Made by a program: the position numbers and the translations under genes. Below the pieces are notes generated by a model that did no database searches, had not been told where the DNA came from, and saw only the letters and a list, made by a program, of their open reading frames with translations. From Burkholderiales bacterium RIFCSPHIGHO2_01_FULL_63_240 (GTDB taxonomy: Bacteria > Pseudomonadota > Gammaproteobacteria > Burkholderiales > Burkholderiaceae_C), in the NCBI GenBank assembly GCA_001770725.1, contig MERU01000013.1, positions 1 to 64,000 of the forward strand: 64,000 nt of DNA, written 5' to 3'. Below are positions 39,051 through 48,561 of the stretch, piece by piece (the first letter of the stretch is position 1; every line of letters begins with the position of its first letter).

Positions 39051-40493
39051 TCAAGGCAAGGCTTTTGCGTTCCTCAATGGATGCGGCACCCCATCCACAT
39101 CGGTGCGCACCGGCTCGACGTGCCACTGGCGCACCCCTTTGCGATCCACCGTGAGAAACAGCATCCAGCCCGTGCGCTGATCGAGGCTGTCAAAGCCGTC
39201 GAACACGAAGTTGCCCAGGCTGTAGACCACGGGCTTGCCACGGTAGACCTCGGCGTCCTGCACCACGTGCGGGTGGGCGCCCACCACCGCGTCGGCCCCG
39301 GCATCGATCATCAGGCGGGCGAGTTGCCGCTGGCGCGCGTTGGCCACCGGCTCGCCCTCGCTGCCCCAGTGCATGAAGGGGATGACGAGGTCGGCGCGGT
39401 GCTCGGTGCGCGCGCGTCGGATGTCGTCGGCCACCTGCTCGTCGTCGCTCCAGGCGCTGCCCGGGCGGTCCGGCCCGGCCTCGAAACTGCGCGGGAAGAA
39501 CTCGTCGTAGGCCAGCAGGGCGATGCGCAGGCCGTGCTTTTCGATGACGAGGGGGCGGTGGGCCTCGGCCAGGTTGCGCCCGCCGCCGACGCGGGGGATG
39601 CCGCTGGCGTCCAGGTGCCCGAGCATTTCGGTGAAGGCATCGCGGCCGAAGTCGCCCACGTGGTTGTTGGCCACGGACACGACGTCGAGGTGGCGTTTGA
39701 GCACCGGCAGCACGCGCGGGTGGGCGCGAAAGGTCCAGGGCTTGACCAGCGCCCGGCCGCCGCGCGCGATCACGCATTCCAGGTTGCCGATGCGCACGTC
39801 GGCCTGCCGCAAGCGTTCGGCGACGTGCGCGAACGGATCGCGCCCGGAGGCGATGACGCGCCCCGGCCCATCGGCCAGCATCACGTCGCCCACGAAGGCC
39901 AGGCGCACGGATGGACCGGCATCCGCCATGGATGCGGCGGAGGTCGACGCGGTGCGTTCAGGTTCAGGCAGCACCGGCCCGGGCCGCCACAGAGGCGGCA
40001 GGCCACTGGACTTGGGTTCGGGCTGGGGCACCACCACGTCGGCCGCACCGGGTGGCGGCCCCGGTCGGACGGCGCAGCCGTAGACCAGCTCGCGCCCCAG
40101 CACCGCCGAGTAGGCGTGCTGCCAGCCGGTGAGCGAGGGCACCTCGCTGCCCAGGGGCCAGGGTGGCGAGCGGCGCAACTGCTGCACCAGTGGCTCTTGC
40201 TCGGCCTCGAGGTCGAACACCTGCGTGGTCACGTGTTCGATGCGGCCGCCTTCGCCTGCCTGGCCCCGCACGATGGCGCGAAAGGCGAAGCGCTGCCCCA
40301 CGACGTGCTGCCTGGCCAGAAGCGGCTGTTCGGTGGGCGGGGCGTCGAGGTGCCAGCTCTGGCTGGCGTAGCGGATCTCGCAGTGCAGGTGCTCGGCGAT
40401 GGCGTCGGATGCGCCGCAGAACGTGAACGCCCAGAAGGTCGCAGCAGTGATCCGGCCCAGCCCGCGGCGCAGGTGTGTGAAGGAAGAGCCCAT
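39051..40493 (-). CDS. CapA-family (PGA_cap) metallophosphoesterase-like exported protein
   Basis: A 480-residue secreted protein: N-terminal membrane signal (residues 10-34), an unassigned region to about 205, then the CapA domain: VRLAFVGDVMLADG, NLECVIARGG, VSVANNHVGDFG, and VVGAHPHVVQDAEV with the metal-binding His/Asp/Asn set and VVYSLGNFVFDG. In Bacillus CapA takes part in poly-gamma-glutamate synthesis and export; relatives in Proteobacteria are mostly unassigned. No capB or capC lie nearby, so a poly-glutamate capsule is not implied. Confidence 0.82.
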   Translation of the reverse strand: MGSSFTHLRRGLGRITAATFWAFTFCGASDAIAEHLHCEIRYASQSWHLDAPPTEQPLLARQHVVGQRFAFRAIVRGQAGEGGRIEHVTTQVFDLEAEQEPLVQQLRRSPPWPLGSEVPSLTGWQHAYSAVLGRELVYGCAVRPGPPPGAADVVVPQPEPKSSGLPPLWRPGPVLPEPERTASTSAASMADAGPSVRLAFVGDVMLADGPGRVIASGRDPFAHVAERLRQADVRIGNLECVIARGGRALVKPWTFRAHPRVLPVLKRHLDVVSVANNHVGDFGRDAFTEMLGHLDASGIPRVGGGRNLAEAHRPLVIEKHGLRIALLAYDEFFPRSFEAGPDRPGSAWSDDEQVADDIRRARTEHRADLVIPFMHWGSEGEPVANARQRQLARLMIDAGADAVVGAHPHVVQDAEVYRGKPVVYSLGNFVFDGFDSLDQRTGWMLFLTVDRKGVRQWHVEPVRTDVDGVPHPLRNAKALP

Positions 40494-40547
40494 GCCTGAT
40501 TTCTGATGAGTGTTTGTCAGGCACCGATTGTCCGCACAACGGCGCAG

Positions 40548-40579
40548 AAAAAAAGGGACCCCCCTGAAGGTGATCCCTT
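40548..40579 (-). terminator. Rho-independent terminator after the second monooxygenase gene
   Basis: On the minus strand an imperfect 11-bp stem (AAGGGA with TCCCTT plus GG/CC pairs, loop TTCA) ends in seven U at 40548-40554. It lies 104 bases after the stop of the leftward monooxygenase gene. Confidence 0.8.
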
Positions 40580-40683
40580 GTCAAAAGGCCCCGCGCACCG
40601 GTTGCAGCGCACGTGGCCATCCCACCACGCAGGAGCGGGAGACGCGCCCTTGCGTGAAACCGTTCAAGGTGTCGACACGGTCC

Positions 40684-42270
40684 TCATCGCTGCGCCACCC
40701 GCGCCATGGCCTGGTCCCCGCCCAACGAGCCCATCGGCGTCACGTTGCCCGAGAACGCCTGCCCGCCCGCCAGCTGCCCCGTGCACTTGCCGAACACGTA
40801 GTCCGCTTCGTTGACGTTGCGGGTCTGCAGCCAGTAGCGCCAGGTGCTCTTGGGCCAGATCGCGAAGTTGATGCCATCGGCCGTCTGGTACCAGCTCTTG
40901 CAGCCCGAGCTCCACACCGTGCCCTTGAGCGCCTCGGTCATCTCGCCCAGGAACCGCGTCATGGCCTCCGGCTTGACGTCGATGTAGTCGGCGCCCTTTT
41001 GCTTGACCAGGTCGATGCACTTGATGATGTAGTCCACCTGGGCTTCGATCATGAAGATGATGGAGTTGTGGCCCAGGCCGGTGTGCGGGCCCACCAGCAT
41101 GTACATGTTGGGGTAGTTGGCCGTGGTGATGCCCAGGTAGGACGTCGGGCTCTTGGCCCAGTCGGCGTGCACCTCGTGGCCGTTGCGGCCGCGCAGCTCG
41201 AAGTTCTTCATGTAGATGCGGGGGTCGACGATGAAGCCCGTGCCCAGGATCACGCAGTCGAGCTGGCGCTCCTTGCCGTCCTTGGTGACGATGCCGTTCT
41301 CGGTGAAGTGCGAGATGTCGTCGGTCACCAGCTCCACGTTCTTGCGGTTGAAGGTGGGGTACCACTTGTTCGAGATCAGGATGCGCTTGCAGCCCAGGGT
41401 GTAGTCGGGCGTGAGCTTCTTGACCAGCGCCGGGTCTTTCACCTGGTAGCTGATGAATTTTTTCAGCAGGCCTTCGCCGATGCGCGCCATCCAGGGGTTG
41501 AGGATGGGCCACAGGCGCGACTCGTTGGTCCAGTAGCAGCGCCAACGGTGCAGGGTGCGCGTGAAGGGCAGGGCCTTGAAGGTCCACTTGCGCAAGGCCG
41601 AGTACGAACGCTCGTCACGCGGGATGACCCAGGCCGGCGTGCGCTGGAACACGTGCAGCTGGGCCACCTCGGGTGCGATCTCGGGCACGTACTGGATGGC
41701 CGAGCCGCCGGTGCCGATGGACGCCACCTTCTTGCCCTTGAGCTGGTAGCGGTGGTCCCACTCGGCCGAGTGCATGACCTTGCCCTTGAAGGTGTCCAGG
41801 CCCTTGATGTCGGGCATGGCCGGCACGTGCAGCGGCCCCGAGGCCAGCACCCAGTGGCGCGCGATGATGGTCTCGCCGCCCAGGGTCTTGATCACCCATT
41901 TGCCGATGCCTTCGTTGAAGACGGCGCTGTCGACTTCCTGGTTGAACAGGATCTTCTCGCGCAGGCGGTATTTCTTGACGGTGTCGAGGATGTACTGCTG
42001 GATTTCATGCCACGGGGCGTAACGCTTGGACCAGTCCGACTTGGTCTCGAACGAGAACGAGTACATGTGCGACTGCACGTCGCAGGCCGCGCCCGGGTAA
42101 TGGTTGTCACGCCAGGCCCCGCCCACTTCGCCCTTCTTCTCGAGGATGAGGTAGTCGTTCATGCCGTGCTTTTGCAACTGGATGGCCATGGCCAGGCCGC
42201 CGAAGCCGGCGCCGGCGATGGCGACCTCGACGTGGCGGACGTTGTGGGTCGGGTTGGCTTGAGCGTTCAT
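40684..42270 (-). CDS. Baeyer-Villiger flavin monooxygenase (cyclohexanone/phenylacetone type)
   Basis: 528 residues: FAD site IAGAGFGGLA at 18-27, Baeyer-Villiger signature FKGKVMHSAEWD at 161-172 (FxGxxxHxxxW[P/D]), NADPH site IGTGGSAIQYV at 185-195. Likely turns ketones into esters, or lactones, using NADPH and O2. It is divergent from the AraC-type regulator gene with a 194-base gap holding several inverted repeats, so that regulator may control it. A different paralogue is at 25247-26746. Confidence 0.92.
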   Translation of the reverse strand: MNAQANPTHNVRHVEVAIAGAGFGGLAMAIQLQKHGMNDYLILEKKGEVGGAWRDNHYPGAACDVQSHMYSFSFETKSDWSKRYAPWHEIQQYILDTVKKYRLREKILFNQEVDSAVFNEGIGKWVIKTLGGETIIARHWVLASGPLHVPAMPDIKGLDTFKGKVMHSAEWDHRYQLKGKKVASIGTGGSAIQYVPEIAPEVAQLHVFQRTPAWVIPRDERSYSALRKWTFKALPFTRTLHRWRCYWTNESRLWPILNPWMARIGEGLLKKFISYQVKDPALVKKLTPDYTLGCKRILISNKWYPTFNRKNVELVTDDISHFTENGIVTKDGKERQLDCVILGTGFIVDPRIYMKNFELRGRNGHEVHADWAKSPTSYLGITTANYPNMYMLVGPHTGLGHNSIIFMIEAQVDYIIKCIDLVKQKGADYIDVKPEAMTRFLGEMTEALKGTVWSSGCKSWYQTADGINFAIWPKSTWRYWLQTRNVNEADYVFGKCTGQLAGGQAFSGNVTPMGSLGGDQAMARVAQR

Positions 42271-42464
42271 GGGAGCGTGCCTTTCTGATGAGGTTCCGTG
42301 GGCATCGCCTTTGCCTGCGGCAAGCGGGCGATGTGTCTCCGTGTGCCCCCATGGTGCAAGCCCCGCAGCCCCCGCACCATGCTAGATTCGACCAATGATT
42401 GATCGTTTCGGCCACATGGCCCGTCAAACAGCCCTCTTGCGGGCCCCCGATTGACATACGTCAA
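42271..42464. promoter_or_regulatory. Divergent control region between monooxygenase and AraC-type regulator
   Basis: Three inverted repeats in 194 bases: CATCGCC/GGCGATG (42303-42309, 42327-42333), CATGGTGC/GCACCATG (42350-42357, 42374-42381), and TTGAC-ATAC-GTCAA (42451-42464), the last abutting the regulator's ATG, as an autoregulatory operator might. Confidence 0.5.
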
Positions 42465-43505
42465 ATGAGCACCCGTTCCATCCTCGGCCTGATCTACCTG
42501 GTGCAAGGCATGCAGCAACTGGGCGAAGACCCCAGCGCGGTGCTCGAACGCCACGGCCTGAGCCTGGAGCGCCTCGACCCCAGCACGCGCATCGACCGCA
42601 CCCGGGAGCTGCGCATCTACGCCGACCTGGCGGCCTCCATCACCGACCCGCTCATCGGCCTGAAGCTCGGCGGCTTCTATGGCCTGGCCGGCTACGGCCC
42701 GCTGGTGATGCTCTTGATGACCTGCGAGACCGCTTACGACGCCCTGCAGACCGGCATCCGATACCAGCGCCTGACCTACCTGTTCGGCACCCTGGGCTTC
42801 GAGCCTGGCGAGCATGTCAGCGCGCTGGTCCTCGCACCCATGGCCATGGAGCCGCGTGCCTTGCGCTTTCGGATCGACGGCGAGATCGCCGGCACCTACA
42901 AGCTGGTGCGCGACATGCAGGTCACGCTCGGGCTGGACATCCACGCCGAGCGCATCGACATCCCTTACCCGCGCCCCGACGACGCCGCAGCCTATGAGCG
43001 CTACTTCGGATGCCCCGTGAGCTTCGGCCACGAGCAGGCGCGCTTCTGGATCCGCAACGAGCACCTGCGCCTGCGCCTGCCCACCGCCGACCGCAACGCC
43101 CACGCCATGTACCGCACCATGTGCGACCAGCAGCTCGTGGCACAGCAGCAAAGCACCGAGACCCTGTCTGACCGCGTGCTGACCCACCTGGGCCTGTTCA
43201 GCGGCAGCTACCCCACGGCCGAGGACGTGGCCAAGTCGCTCGACCTGTCCGAGCGCACCTTGCGTCGCCAGCTCAGCGACGAGGGCAGCAACTTCCGCGA
43301 CCTGCTGGCCCAGGCCCGCTACGCCAAGGCCCGCCACCTGCTGACCCACACGACGCTGCCGGTGGAGGCCATTGCCCAACAACTGGGTTACGCTGAGTCA
43401 GCGGCGTTCATCCACGCATTCCAGCGCTGGGCGGGCAAAAGCCCGGCGGCCTGGCGCCACAGTGGTGCACAGGGCCACGGGTCCAGCGGTGACGCCAGCA
43501 CCTGA
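42465..43505 (+). CDS. AraC-family transcriptional regulator (OruR/AlkR type)
   Basis: 346 residues: an N-terminal ligand-binding domain of the Arabinose_bd type (LGLIYLVQGMQQLGEDPSAVLERHG; GLAGYGPLVMLLMTCETAYDAL) and a C-terminal AraC double helix-turn-helix (AEDVAKSLDLSERTLRRQLSDEGSNFRDLL; AIAQQLGYAESAAFIHAFQRWAGKSPAAWR). Regulators of this type control alkane hydroxylases and monooxygenases in other bacteria. Divergent from the monooxygenase; likely targets are that gene and perhaps alkB. Confidence 0.88.
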   Translation: MSTRSILGLIYLVQGMQQLGEDPSAVLERHGLSLERLDPSTRIDRTRELRIYADLAASITDPLIGLKLGGFYGLAGYGPLVMLLMTCETAYDALQTGIRYQRLTYLFGTLGFEPGEHVSALVLAPMAMEPRALRFRIDGEIAGTYKLVRDMQVTLGLDIHAERIDIPYPRPDDAAAYERYFGCPVSFGHEQARFWIRNEHLRLRLPTADRNAHAMYRTMCDQQLVAQQQSTETLSDRVLTHLGLFSGSYPTAEDVAKSLDLSERTLRRQLSDEGSNFRDLLAQARYAKARHLLTHTTLPVEAIAQQLGYAESAAFIHAFQRWAGKSPAAWRHSGAQGHGSSGDAST

Positions 43506-43586
43506 GCCCTCGCAACGCCGCCCCCGCCAACCGCCTGGCCCCTACAATCGCGCCCCCGCCCCACCTCCGCATCCGACCAGCCGCCC

Positions 43587-44915
43587 ATGAACTTCTGCGC
43601 CATCGACTTCGGCACCTCCAACTCGGCCATCGCCATCGAGGCCGACGCCGGCATGCGCCTGGTGCCACTGGAAGGAGGCCCTCAGGGCGAGCACCTGACC
43701 ATGCCGACCGCGGTGTTCTACTGCACGGACACCGACGACCTGCCAGCCTCGGCCCTGCCCGGACCGGGTGGCGACGACACCCTGCCGCGCTGCTTCGGCC
43801 GCGCCGCCGTGCAGGCCTACATCGACGGCTACGAAGGCCGGCTCATGCGCTCGATGAAGAGCGTGCTGGGCACCGCCCTCGTCGACCAGACCACCGAGGT
43901 CGGCAACGGCCACGGCGTGCGCTACCTCGACATCGTCACCGGCTACCTGCGCCACCTGCGCGCACAGGCCGAGAAGGCCGGTGGGCGGCCGCTGAGCCAG
44001 GTGGTGCTGGGCCGCCCCGTCTACTTCGTGGACGACGAGCCCGATCGCGACGCCGCCGCCCAGGCCTCGCTCGAAGCCGCAGCGCGCGCGGTGGGCTTTG
44101 CCGACATCGCCTTCCAGTTCGAGCCCATCGCTGCGGCCTTCGACTTCGAGCAGCAATGTGAACGGGAAGAACACGTGCTGGTGGCCGACATCGGTGGCGG
44201 CACCTCCGACTTTTCCGTGGTCCGTGTGGGCCCCGAGCGAGCGCAGCGCCTGGAGCGCCGCGACGACATCCTCGCCAACCACGGCATCCACATCGCCGGC
44301 ACCGACTTCGACCGTCACCTCTCGCTGGCGCGCATCATGCCGATGCTGGGCCTGGGCAGCTTCGGACCCAGCGTGCTGGGCCAGCCCCCGCGCCCCGTGC
44401 CCAGCCGCGTCTACTTCGACCTGACCACCTGGCACCTCATCAACACGGTCTACCAGCCGGCGCGCGTGGCGGAGCTGCGCAACATGGTCGACTTCTATGG
44501 CGACCCCGTGCACCACCGACGCCTGATGAAGGTGGTGAGCGAACGCCTGGGCCACGCGCTGGTCGGCCGCGCCGAAACCGCCAAGATCGCGGTGGCCGAA
44601 GGCGGCAGCACCGACATCGACCTGGGCCTGATCGAGGCCGGCCTGCACAACGGGCTGAGCGCAGAGCAGGCCGACCAGGCCCTGCGCGCCGACCTCGAAC
44701 GCATCGTGGCCTGCGCGCGCGACACCGTGAAGCAGGCAGGCCTGCAACCCGACCAGCTGGGGGCGCTCTACTTCACCGGTGGCTCCACCGGCCTGGCGCT
44801 GCTGACGGATGCGCTGCAAGCGGCCTTCCCGACCGCGCGCGCGGTGCGGGGCGACCGGCTGGCCTCGGTGTCCACGGGCCTGGGGCTGTACGCCAAGCGA
44901 CTGTTCACCGCCTGA
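43587..44915 (+). CDS. Hsp70-like chaperone protein, YegD family
   Basis: 442 residues, an actin-like ATPase domain: IDFGTSNSAIAIE (phosphate 1) near residue 6, VVLGRPVYFVDDE, FEPIAAAFDFE (connect 1), LVADIGGGTSDFSVVRVG (phosphate 2) near 204, and LYFTGGSTGLALL (adenosine). Unlike DnaK it lacks a full substrate-binding domain, as in E. coli YegD. Client and function are unknown. Confidence 0.88.
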   Translation: MNFCAIDFGTSNSAIAIEADAGMRLVPLEGGPQGEHLTMPTAVFYCTDTDDLPASALPGPGGDDTLPRCFGRAAVQAYIDGYEGRLMRSMKSVLGTALVDQTTEVGNGHGVRYLDIVTGYLRHLRAQAEKAGGRPLSQVVLGRPVYFVDDEPDRDAAAQASLEAAARAVGFADIAFQFEPIAAAFDFEQQCEREEHVLVADIGGGTSDFSVVRVGPERAQRLERRDDILANHGIHIAGTDFDRHLSLARIMPMLGLGSFGPSVLGQPPRPVPSRVYFDLTTWHLINTVYQPARVAELRNMVDFYGDPVHHRRLMKVVSERLGHALVGRAETAKIAVAEGGSTDIDLGLIEAGLHNGLSAEQADQALRADLERIVACARDTVKQAGLQPDQLGALYFTGGSTGLALLTDALQAAFPTARAVRGDRLASVSTGLGLYAKRLFTA

Positions 44916-44931
44916 CCCCTGCCAAGCCGCC

Positions 44932-45933
44932 TCAGGCGGTGAGCACGATCTTGCCGACGTGCTGGCGGCTTTCCATCAGCCGGTGCGCATCGGCCGCCTC
45001 GCCCAGCGCGAAAGTGCGGTGCACGTGCGGCGCGCAACGCCCGGCCGCCAGCGCCGGCCACACGCGCTCACGCAACTGCTGCGCGATCTCGGCCTTTTCG
45101 GCCGGGGTTCGCGCCCGCATGGTCGAGCCGGTCACCACCAGGCGCTTGAGCAGGATCGGCATGATGCTGATCGACTCGACCTTGTCGCCGCCCATGAAGC
45201 CGATCAGCAGCAACCTGCCGTCCTTGCGCAAGGCCGCGAGGTTGCGCTCGAAGGCCGAGGCGCCCAGGATGTCGAGGATCAGGTCCACCCCCTGGCCACC
45301 CGACCAGGCCATCACTGCGGGCAGGAAGTCCTGCGTGCGGTGGTCGATGCTGAGTTCGGCGCCAAAGCGGCGCGCCACCTCGCCCTTGTCCGGCCCGCCG
45401 TCGGTGGAGACCGCGCGCAGACCGAACTCGCGCGCCAGCATCAGCGCCGTCATGCCGATGCCGCTGGTGCCGCCGTGCACCAGCAGGGTCTCGCCCGCGC
45501 GGGCGCGGCCCATCATGAACAGGTTGGCCCAGACGGTGAAGAAGGTCTCGGGCACCGCCGCGGCATGCACGAAGTCCAGCGCTGCCGGCTTGGGCAACAG
45601 CTGCGTGGCGGGCACGAGGCAGAACTCCGCGTAGCCGCCGCCATCGGTGAGGCCGCAGACCGCGTCGCCTGGCGCGAAGCCCTGCACGCCAGTGCCCTGC
45701 GCGACCACCTCGCCAGCCACCTCCAGACCCGGCACCGGCGTGACGCCGGGCGGCATGGGGTAGAGCCCGCGTCGCTGCAGCACGTCAGGCCGGTTCACGC
45801 CCGCGGCACGCACCTTCACCAGCACCTGGCCAGGCCCGGGCTGGGGCACCGGCACGCGACGCGCCTGCAGCACCTCGGGGCCACCGGGTTGCGAAAAGCC
45901 GATTTCGGTCATCAGGTCGGGCAAGGCGGACAT
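44932..45933 (-). CDS. NAD(P)H quinone oxidoreductase, PIG3-like zinc-independent MDR
   Basis: 333 residues, medium-chain dehydrogenase/reductase lacking the zinc-binding cysteines. GroES-like N-terminus (VLVKVRAAGVNRPDVLQRRG), VPGLEVAGEVVAQG, Rossmann site LLVHGGTSGIGMTALML near residue 150 with cofactor-binding residues, and GGDKVESISIMPILLKRL typical of PIG3/TP53I3-type. Likely quinone reduction with NADPH. It converges with the Hsp70-like gene with a 16-base gap. Confidence 0.88.
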   Translation of the reverse strand: MSALPDLMTEIGFSQPGGPEVLQARRVPVPQPGPGQVLVKVRAAGVNRPDVLQRRGLYPMPPGVTPVPGLEVAGEVVAQGTGVQGFAPGDAVCGLTDGGGYAEFCLVPATQLLPKPAALDFVHAAAVPETFFTVWANLFMMGRARAGETLLVHGGTSGIGMTALMLAREFGLRAVSTDGGPDKGEVARRFGAELSIDHRTQDFLPAVMAWSGGQGVDLILDILGASAFERNLAALRKDGRLLLIGFMGGDKVESISIMPILLKRLVVTGSTMRARTPAEKAEIAQQLRERVWPALAAGRCAPHVHRTFALGEAADAHRLMESRQHVGKIVLTA

Positions 45934-45995
45934 GGCGTCGGCTCCGTTTTTTGCGATGACCCGATTGTGTGGGCGTCAGGCCCGCGAGGCCTTGC

Positions 45996-47039
45996 TCATT
46001 CCTCTTCGAGTTTGGTCTCGCACTCCGCATCGCCCGGGTTGACGTGGCAGCGGATGCGCTTGAGCACCTTCAGGCCGCGCTTGTCATACAGCCCCTGCTG
46101 CGTCAGCTGGATGCGCGACTCGCGCAGCAGCAGCGTGTACTTGACCGCGTCGTCCGCATCCAGGTCGACCCACTGAGAAGGCGGGATGGTGGTGTCGGCG
46201 CGGCGGATGAGCTGCAGCATGCGGTCGAACTGCCCGGCCCAGAAGGTGCGCGACTTGGCGCCGAAGCCCTCGGGGAATCGGTCGTGGCGGATGATCATCT
46301 GGTAGGACACCAGCAGCAGCGGAAAGCGCACCACCCCACCCTTGCTCCCCAGGCCCTTGTGCAGCTCCAGCGGCTGGTAGGCGATGGTGGGCGCGGCCAT
46401 CATGTCGGCCTGGCCGCTGTTGAATTTCAGGTGGAAGTTCGAGATCGTGGCCGACACCGGCACCGCCTTGATGCGCTGGATCATGGCCGCCTGCGCCTTG
46501 TCGTAGTCGAAGGCCACGATGCGCTTGCCCGCCAGGGCCTCGACCGAGCTGAGCTTGCGGTCGTTGACGAAGGGGTAAGCCGCACCAGCCGGCGCGATGC
46601 CCGCGACCTCGTGCTCGCCGTTGGTCATCAGCTTGCCGACCTGGGGCGAGGGCGCTGCGTAAGTCTGGATCAGCTTGCGCATGACCTCGTAAGAAGCCGG
46701 CATGTCGACGTTGCCCTTGCGCACGATGGTGGTCGCGCCCAGCGAGTCGATGGAGCCGGCCACGGCGTTGAACTGGCGCGAGCGAAAGGCGGTGCCCACA
46801 AAGCCATCGCACTGGCCGCTTTTGTAGGCTTCCAGGGCCGCTGCCTCGTCGTTGTAGCCCTTGAGTTCGAGGAAGACGCCGTCGCGCTGCATGGCCAGCG
46901 CGTAGTCGCGCACCATGTTGAACAGGTCACCGGATGCGCCGATGAAGTCGTAGACACACACCTTCTGCGCGGCCTGCGCGGGAGACGACAGGAGCGATGC
47001 GGCGCAAACCACCGCGGCCATACAACGAAGCCATGCCAT
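45996..47039 (-). CDS. Periplasmic solute-binding protein, AdeT1/2 (DUF6091)-like
   Basis: 347 residues with signal peptide MAWLRCMAAVVCAASLLSSPAQA and a two-lobe periplasmic binding fold: VCVYDFIGASGDLFNMVRDYAL, CDGFVGTAFRSRQFNAVAGSID, AYPFVNDRKLSSVEALAGKRI. The arrangement resembles AdeT-type proteins of Acinetobacter, which are annotated as efflux-related but look like TRAP- or solute-binding proteins. There is no transporter gene beside it. The tail CHVNPGDAECETK has two cysteines that may form a disulfide. Confidence 0.6.
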   Translation of the reverse strand: MAWLRCMAAVVCAASLLSSPAQAAQKVCVYDFIGASGDLFNMVRDYALAMQRDGVFLELKGYNDEAAALEAYKSGQCDGFVGTAFRSRQFNAVAGSIDSLGATTIVRKGNVDMPASYEVMRKLIQTYAAPSPQVGKLMTNGEHEVAGIAPAGAAYPFVNDRKLSSVEALAGKRIVAFDYDKAQAAMIQRIKAVPVSATISNFHLKFNSGQADMMAAPTIAYQPLELHKGLGSKGGVVRFPLLLVSYQMIIRHDRFPEGFGAKSRTFWAGQFDRMLQLIRRADTTIPPSQWVDLDADDAVKYTLLLRESRIQLTQQGLYDKRGLKVLKRIRCHVNPGDAECETKLEEE

Positions 47040-47175
47040 GTGAAACCATCCCTCGATCGAATGCAGTGGGAGATTGTCGGCGCCCCATCGGAGCGCACAG
47101 GCGCGACCACTCGCAAGCGATGTAACCGATTGCCCCTATTGACTTCGGGTTCCCCCTCGGGGTGGAAGCGCGACC

Positions 47176-48345
47176 TCAGAGCTGGACGAGGCGCTCGAGG
47201 GCCCGGTTGAGCGTGTCCGCCGACTTCGCGAAACAAAAGCGGATGACGCCGTGGTCACGCGCATCAGGATAAAAAGCCGACACCGGGATGGCGGCCACAC
47301 CGTGCTCACGCGTGAGGCGCTCAACGAAGGTGCGATCGCCCTCGTCGCTGATGGCCGCGTACTTCACGCACTGGAAGTAGGTGCCCTGGCAGGGCAGCAA
47401 CTCGAAGCGCGAGCCCGCCAAGGCCTGGCGGAAGATGTCTCGCTTGCCCTGGTAGAGCGCCAGCAGCTGCTCGTGCCAGCCCGGCCGTGTCATGAACTCG
47501 GCCAGCGCCACCTGCGACGGTGCATGCACCGTGAAGACGATGAACTGGTGGGCCTTGCGGAACTCGGCCATGAGCTCGCGCGGCGCCAGCGCATAGGCCA
47601 CCTTCCAGCCCGTGGCGTGGTAGGTCTTGCCGAAGCTGGAGACCACGACGCTGCGCTCGGCGAGCTCGGGGTGGCGCATCACGCTTTCATGGCGCACACC
47701 ATCGAACACCATGTGTTCGTAGACCTCATCTGACAGCACCACGATGCCCGTGCCGCGCACGATGTCGGCCAGCGCCTGCATGTCATCGGCCGTCCAGACC
47801 GTGCCGCTCGGGTTGTGCGGGCTGTTGATGACGATCATGCGCGTGCGCGGCGTCACCAGCGCCTTCACGGCCGCCCAGTCGGGGCGGTAGAGCGGCGGCG
47901 CCAGGTCGGCGTAGACCACCTTGCCGCCCTGCAGCTCGACCGACGGCGCGTAGCTGTCGTAGACCGGTGTGAAGACGATGACCTCGTCACCCGGGTGCAC
48001 CAGCGCCGCGATGGCCGTGAACAGCGCCTGAGTGGCACCGGCCGTGACGGTCACCTCGTGGGCCACGTCGTACTGAGCGCCGTAGAGCTGCGCCACCTTG
48101 GCCGCGATCGCTTCGCGCAGCACCGGCATGCCGGCCATGGGCGCGTACTGGTTGTGCCCGCCGCGCGCGGCCTGATCGAGCAGGCTCAAGAGCTCGGCCG
48201 GCGGCTCGAAATCGGGAAAGCCTTGCGAAAGGTTGAGCGCGCCGTGCTCCTGCGCCAGCGCGGACATCACGGTGAAGATGGTGGTGCCCACGGCGGGCAG
48301 GCGCGAGCGCAGGGCAGGCGAGAGGTCGGAGGACAAGGTCGGCAT
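47176..48345 (-). CDS. Pyridoxal-phosphate aminotransferase, methionine aminotransferase (YbdL)-like
   Basis: 389 residues, class I/II aminotransferase. PLP lysine in SSFGKTYHATGWKVAYAL (SxxKxxxxxGW), NSPHNPSGTVW, LSDEVYEHMVFDG and the C-terminal arginine in GVIRFCFAKS bind PLP and substrate carboxylate. LNLSQGFPDFEPPAEL is the YbdL-type opening. Likely uses methionine, phenylalanine or kynurenine with 2-oxo acids. Confidence 0.88.
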   Translation of the reverse strand: MPTLSSDLSPALRSRLPAVGTTIFTVMSALAQEHGALNLSQGFPDFEPPAELLSLLDQAARGGHNQYAPMAGMPVLREAIAAKVAQLYGAQYDVAHEVTVTAGATQALFTAIAALVHPGDEVIVFTPVYDSYAPSVELQGGKVVYADLAPPLYRPDWAAVKALVTPRTRMIVINSPHNPSGTVWTADDMQALADIVRGTGIVVLSDEVYEHMVFDGVRHESVMRHPELAERSVVVSSFGKTYHATGWKVAYALAPRELMAEFRKAHQFIVFTVHAPSQVALAEFMTRPGWHEQLLALYQGKRDIFRQALAGSRFELLPCQGTYFQCVKYAAISDEGDRTFVERLTREHGVAAIPVSAFYPDARDHGVIRFCFAKSADTLNRALERLVQL

Positions 48346-48561
48346 GCGGTCAGCATAGCTTCGCCCCGGCTTGACCTGTCAGCGAACGCAACAGGGCCGC
48401 CGCGATGACAGCGGCTTGCGGCCCCGGCCGAACCCCGTCCGAGCCATGTCCGATTTTGGCCCCTGCCAATGGGCCCGCCCGCACGGCCAAGCGACTGACA
48501 CCTTGCGTCCCTACAGTCACTCCCCGGCGCGCCGCCCCGTCCACCCCATCCGAGAGCAACC

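Noticed and set aside
43602-44819. Long minus-strand open frame opposite the Hsp70-like gene
   Set aside because: Frames like this arise from GC-rich codon use on the opposite strand throughout the window; no family motif and no start signal.
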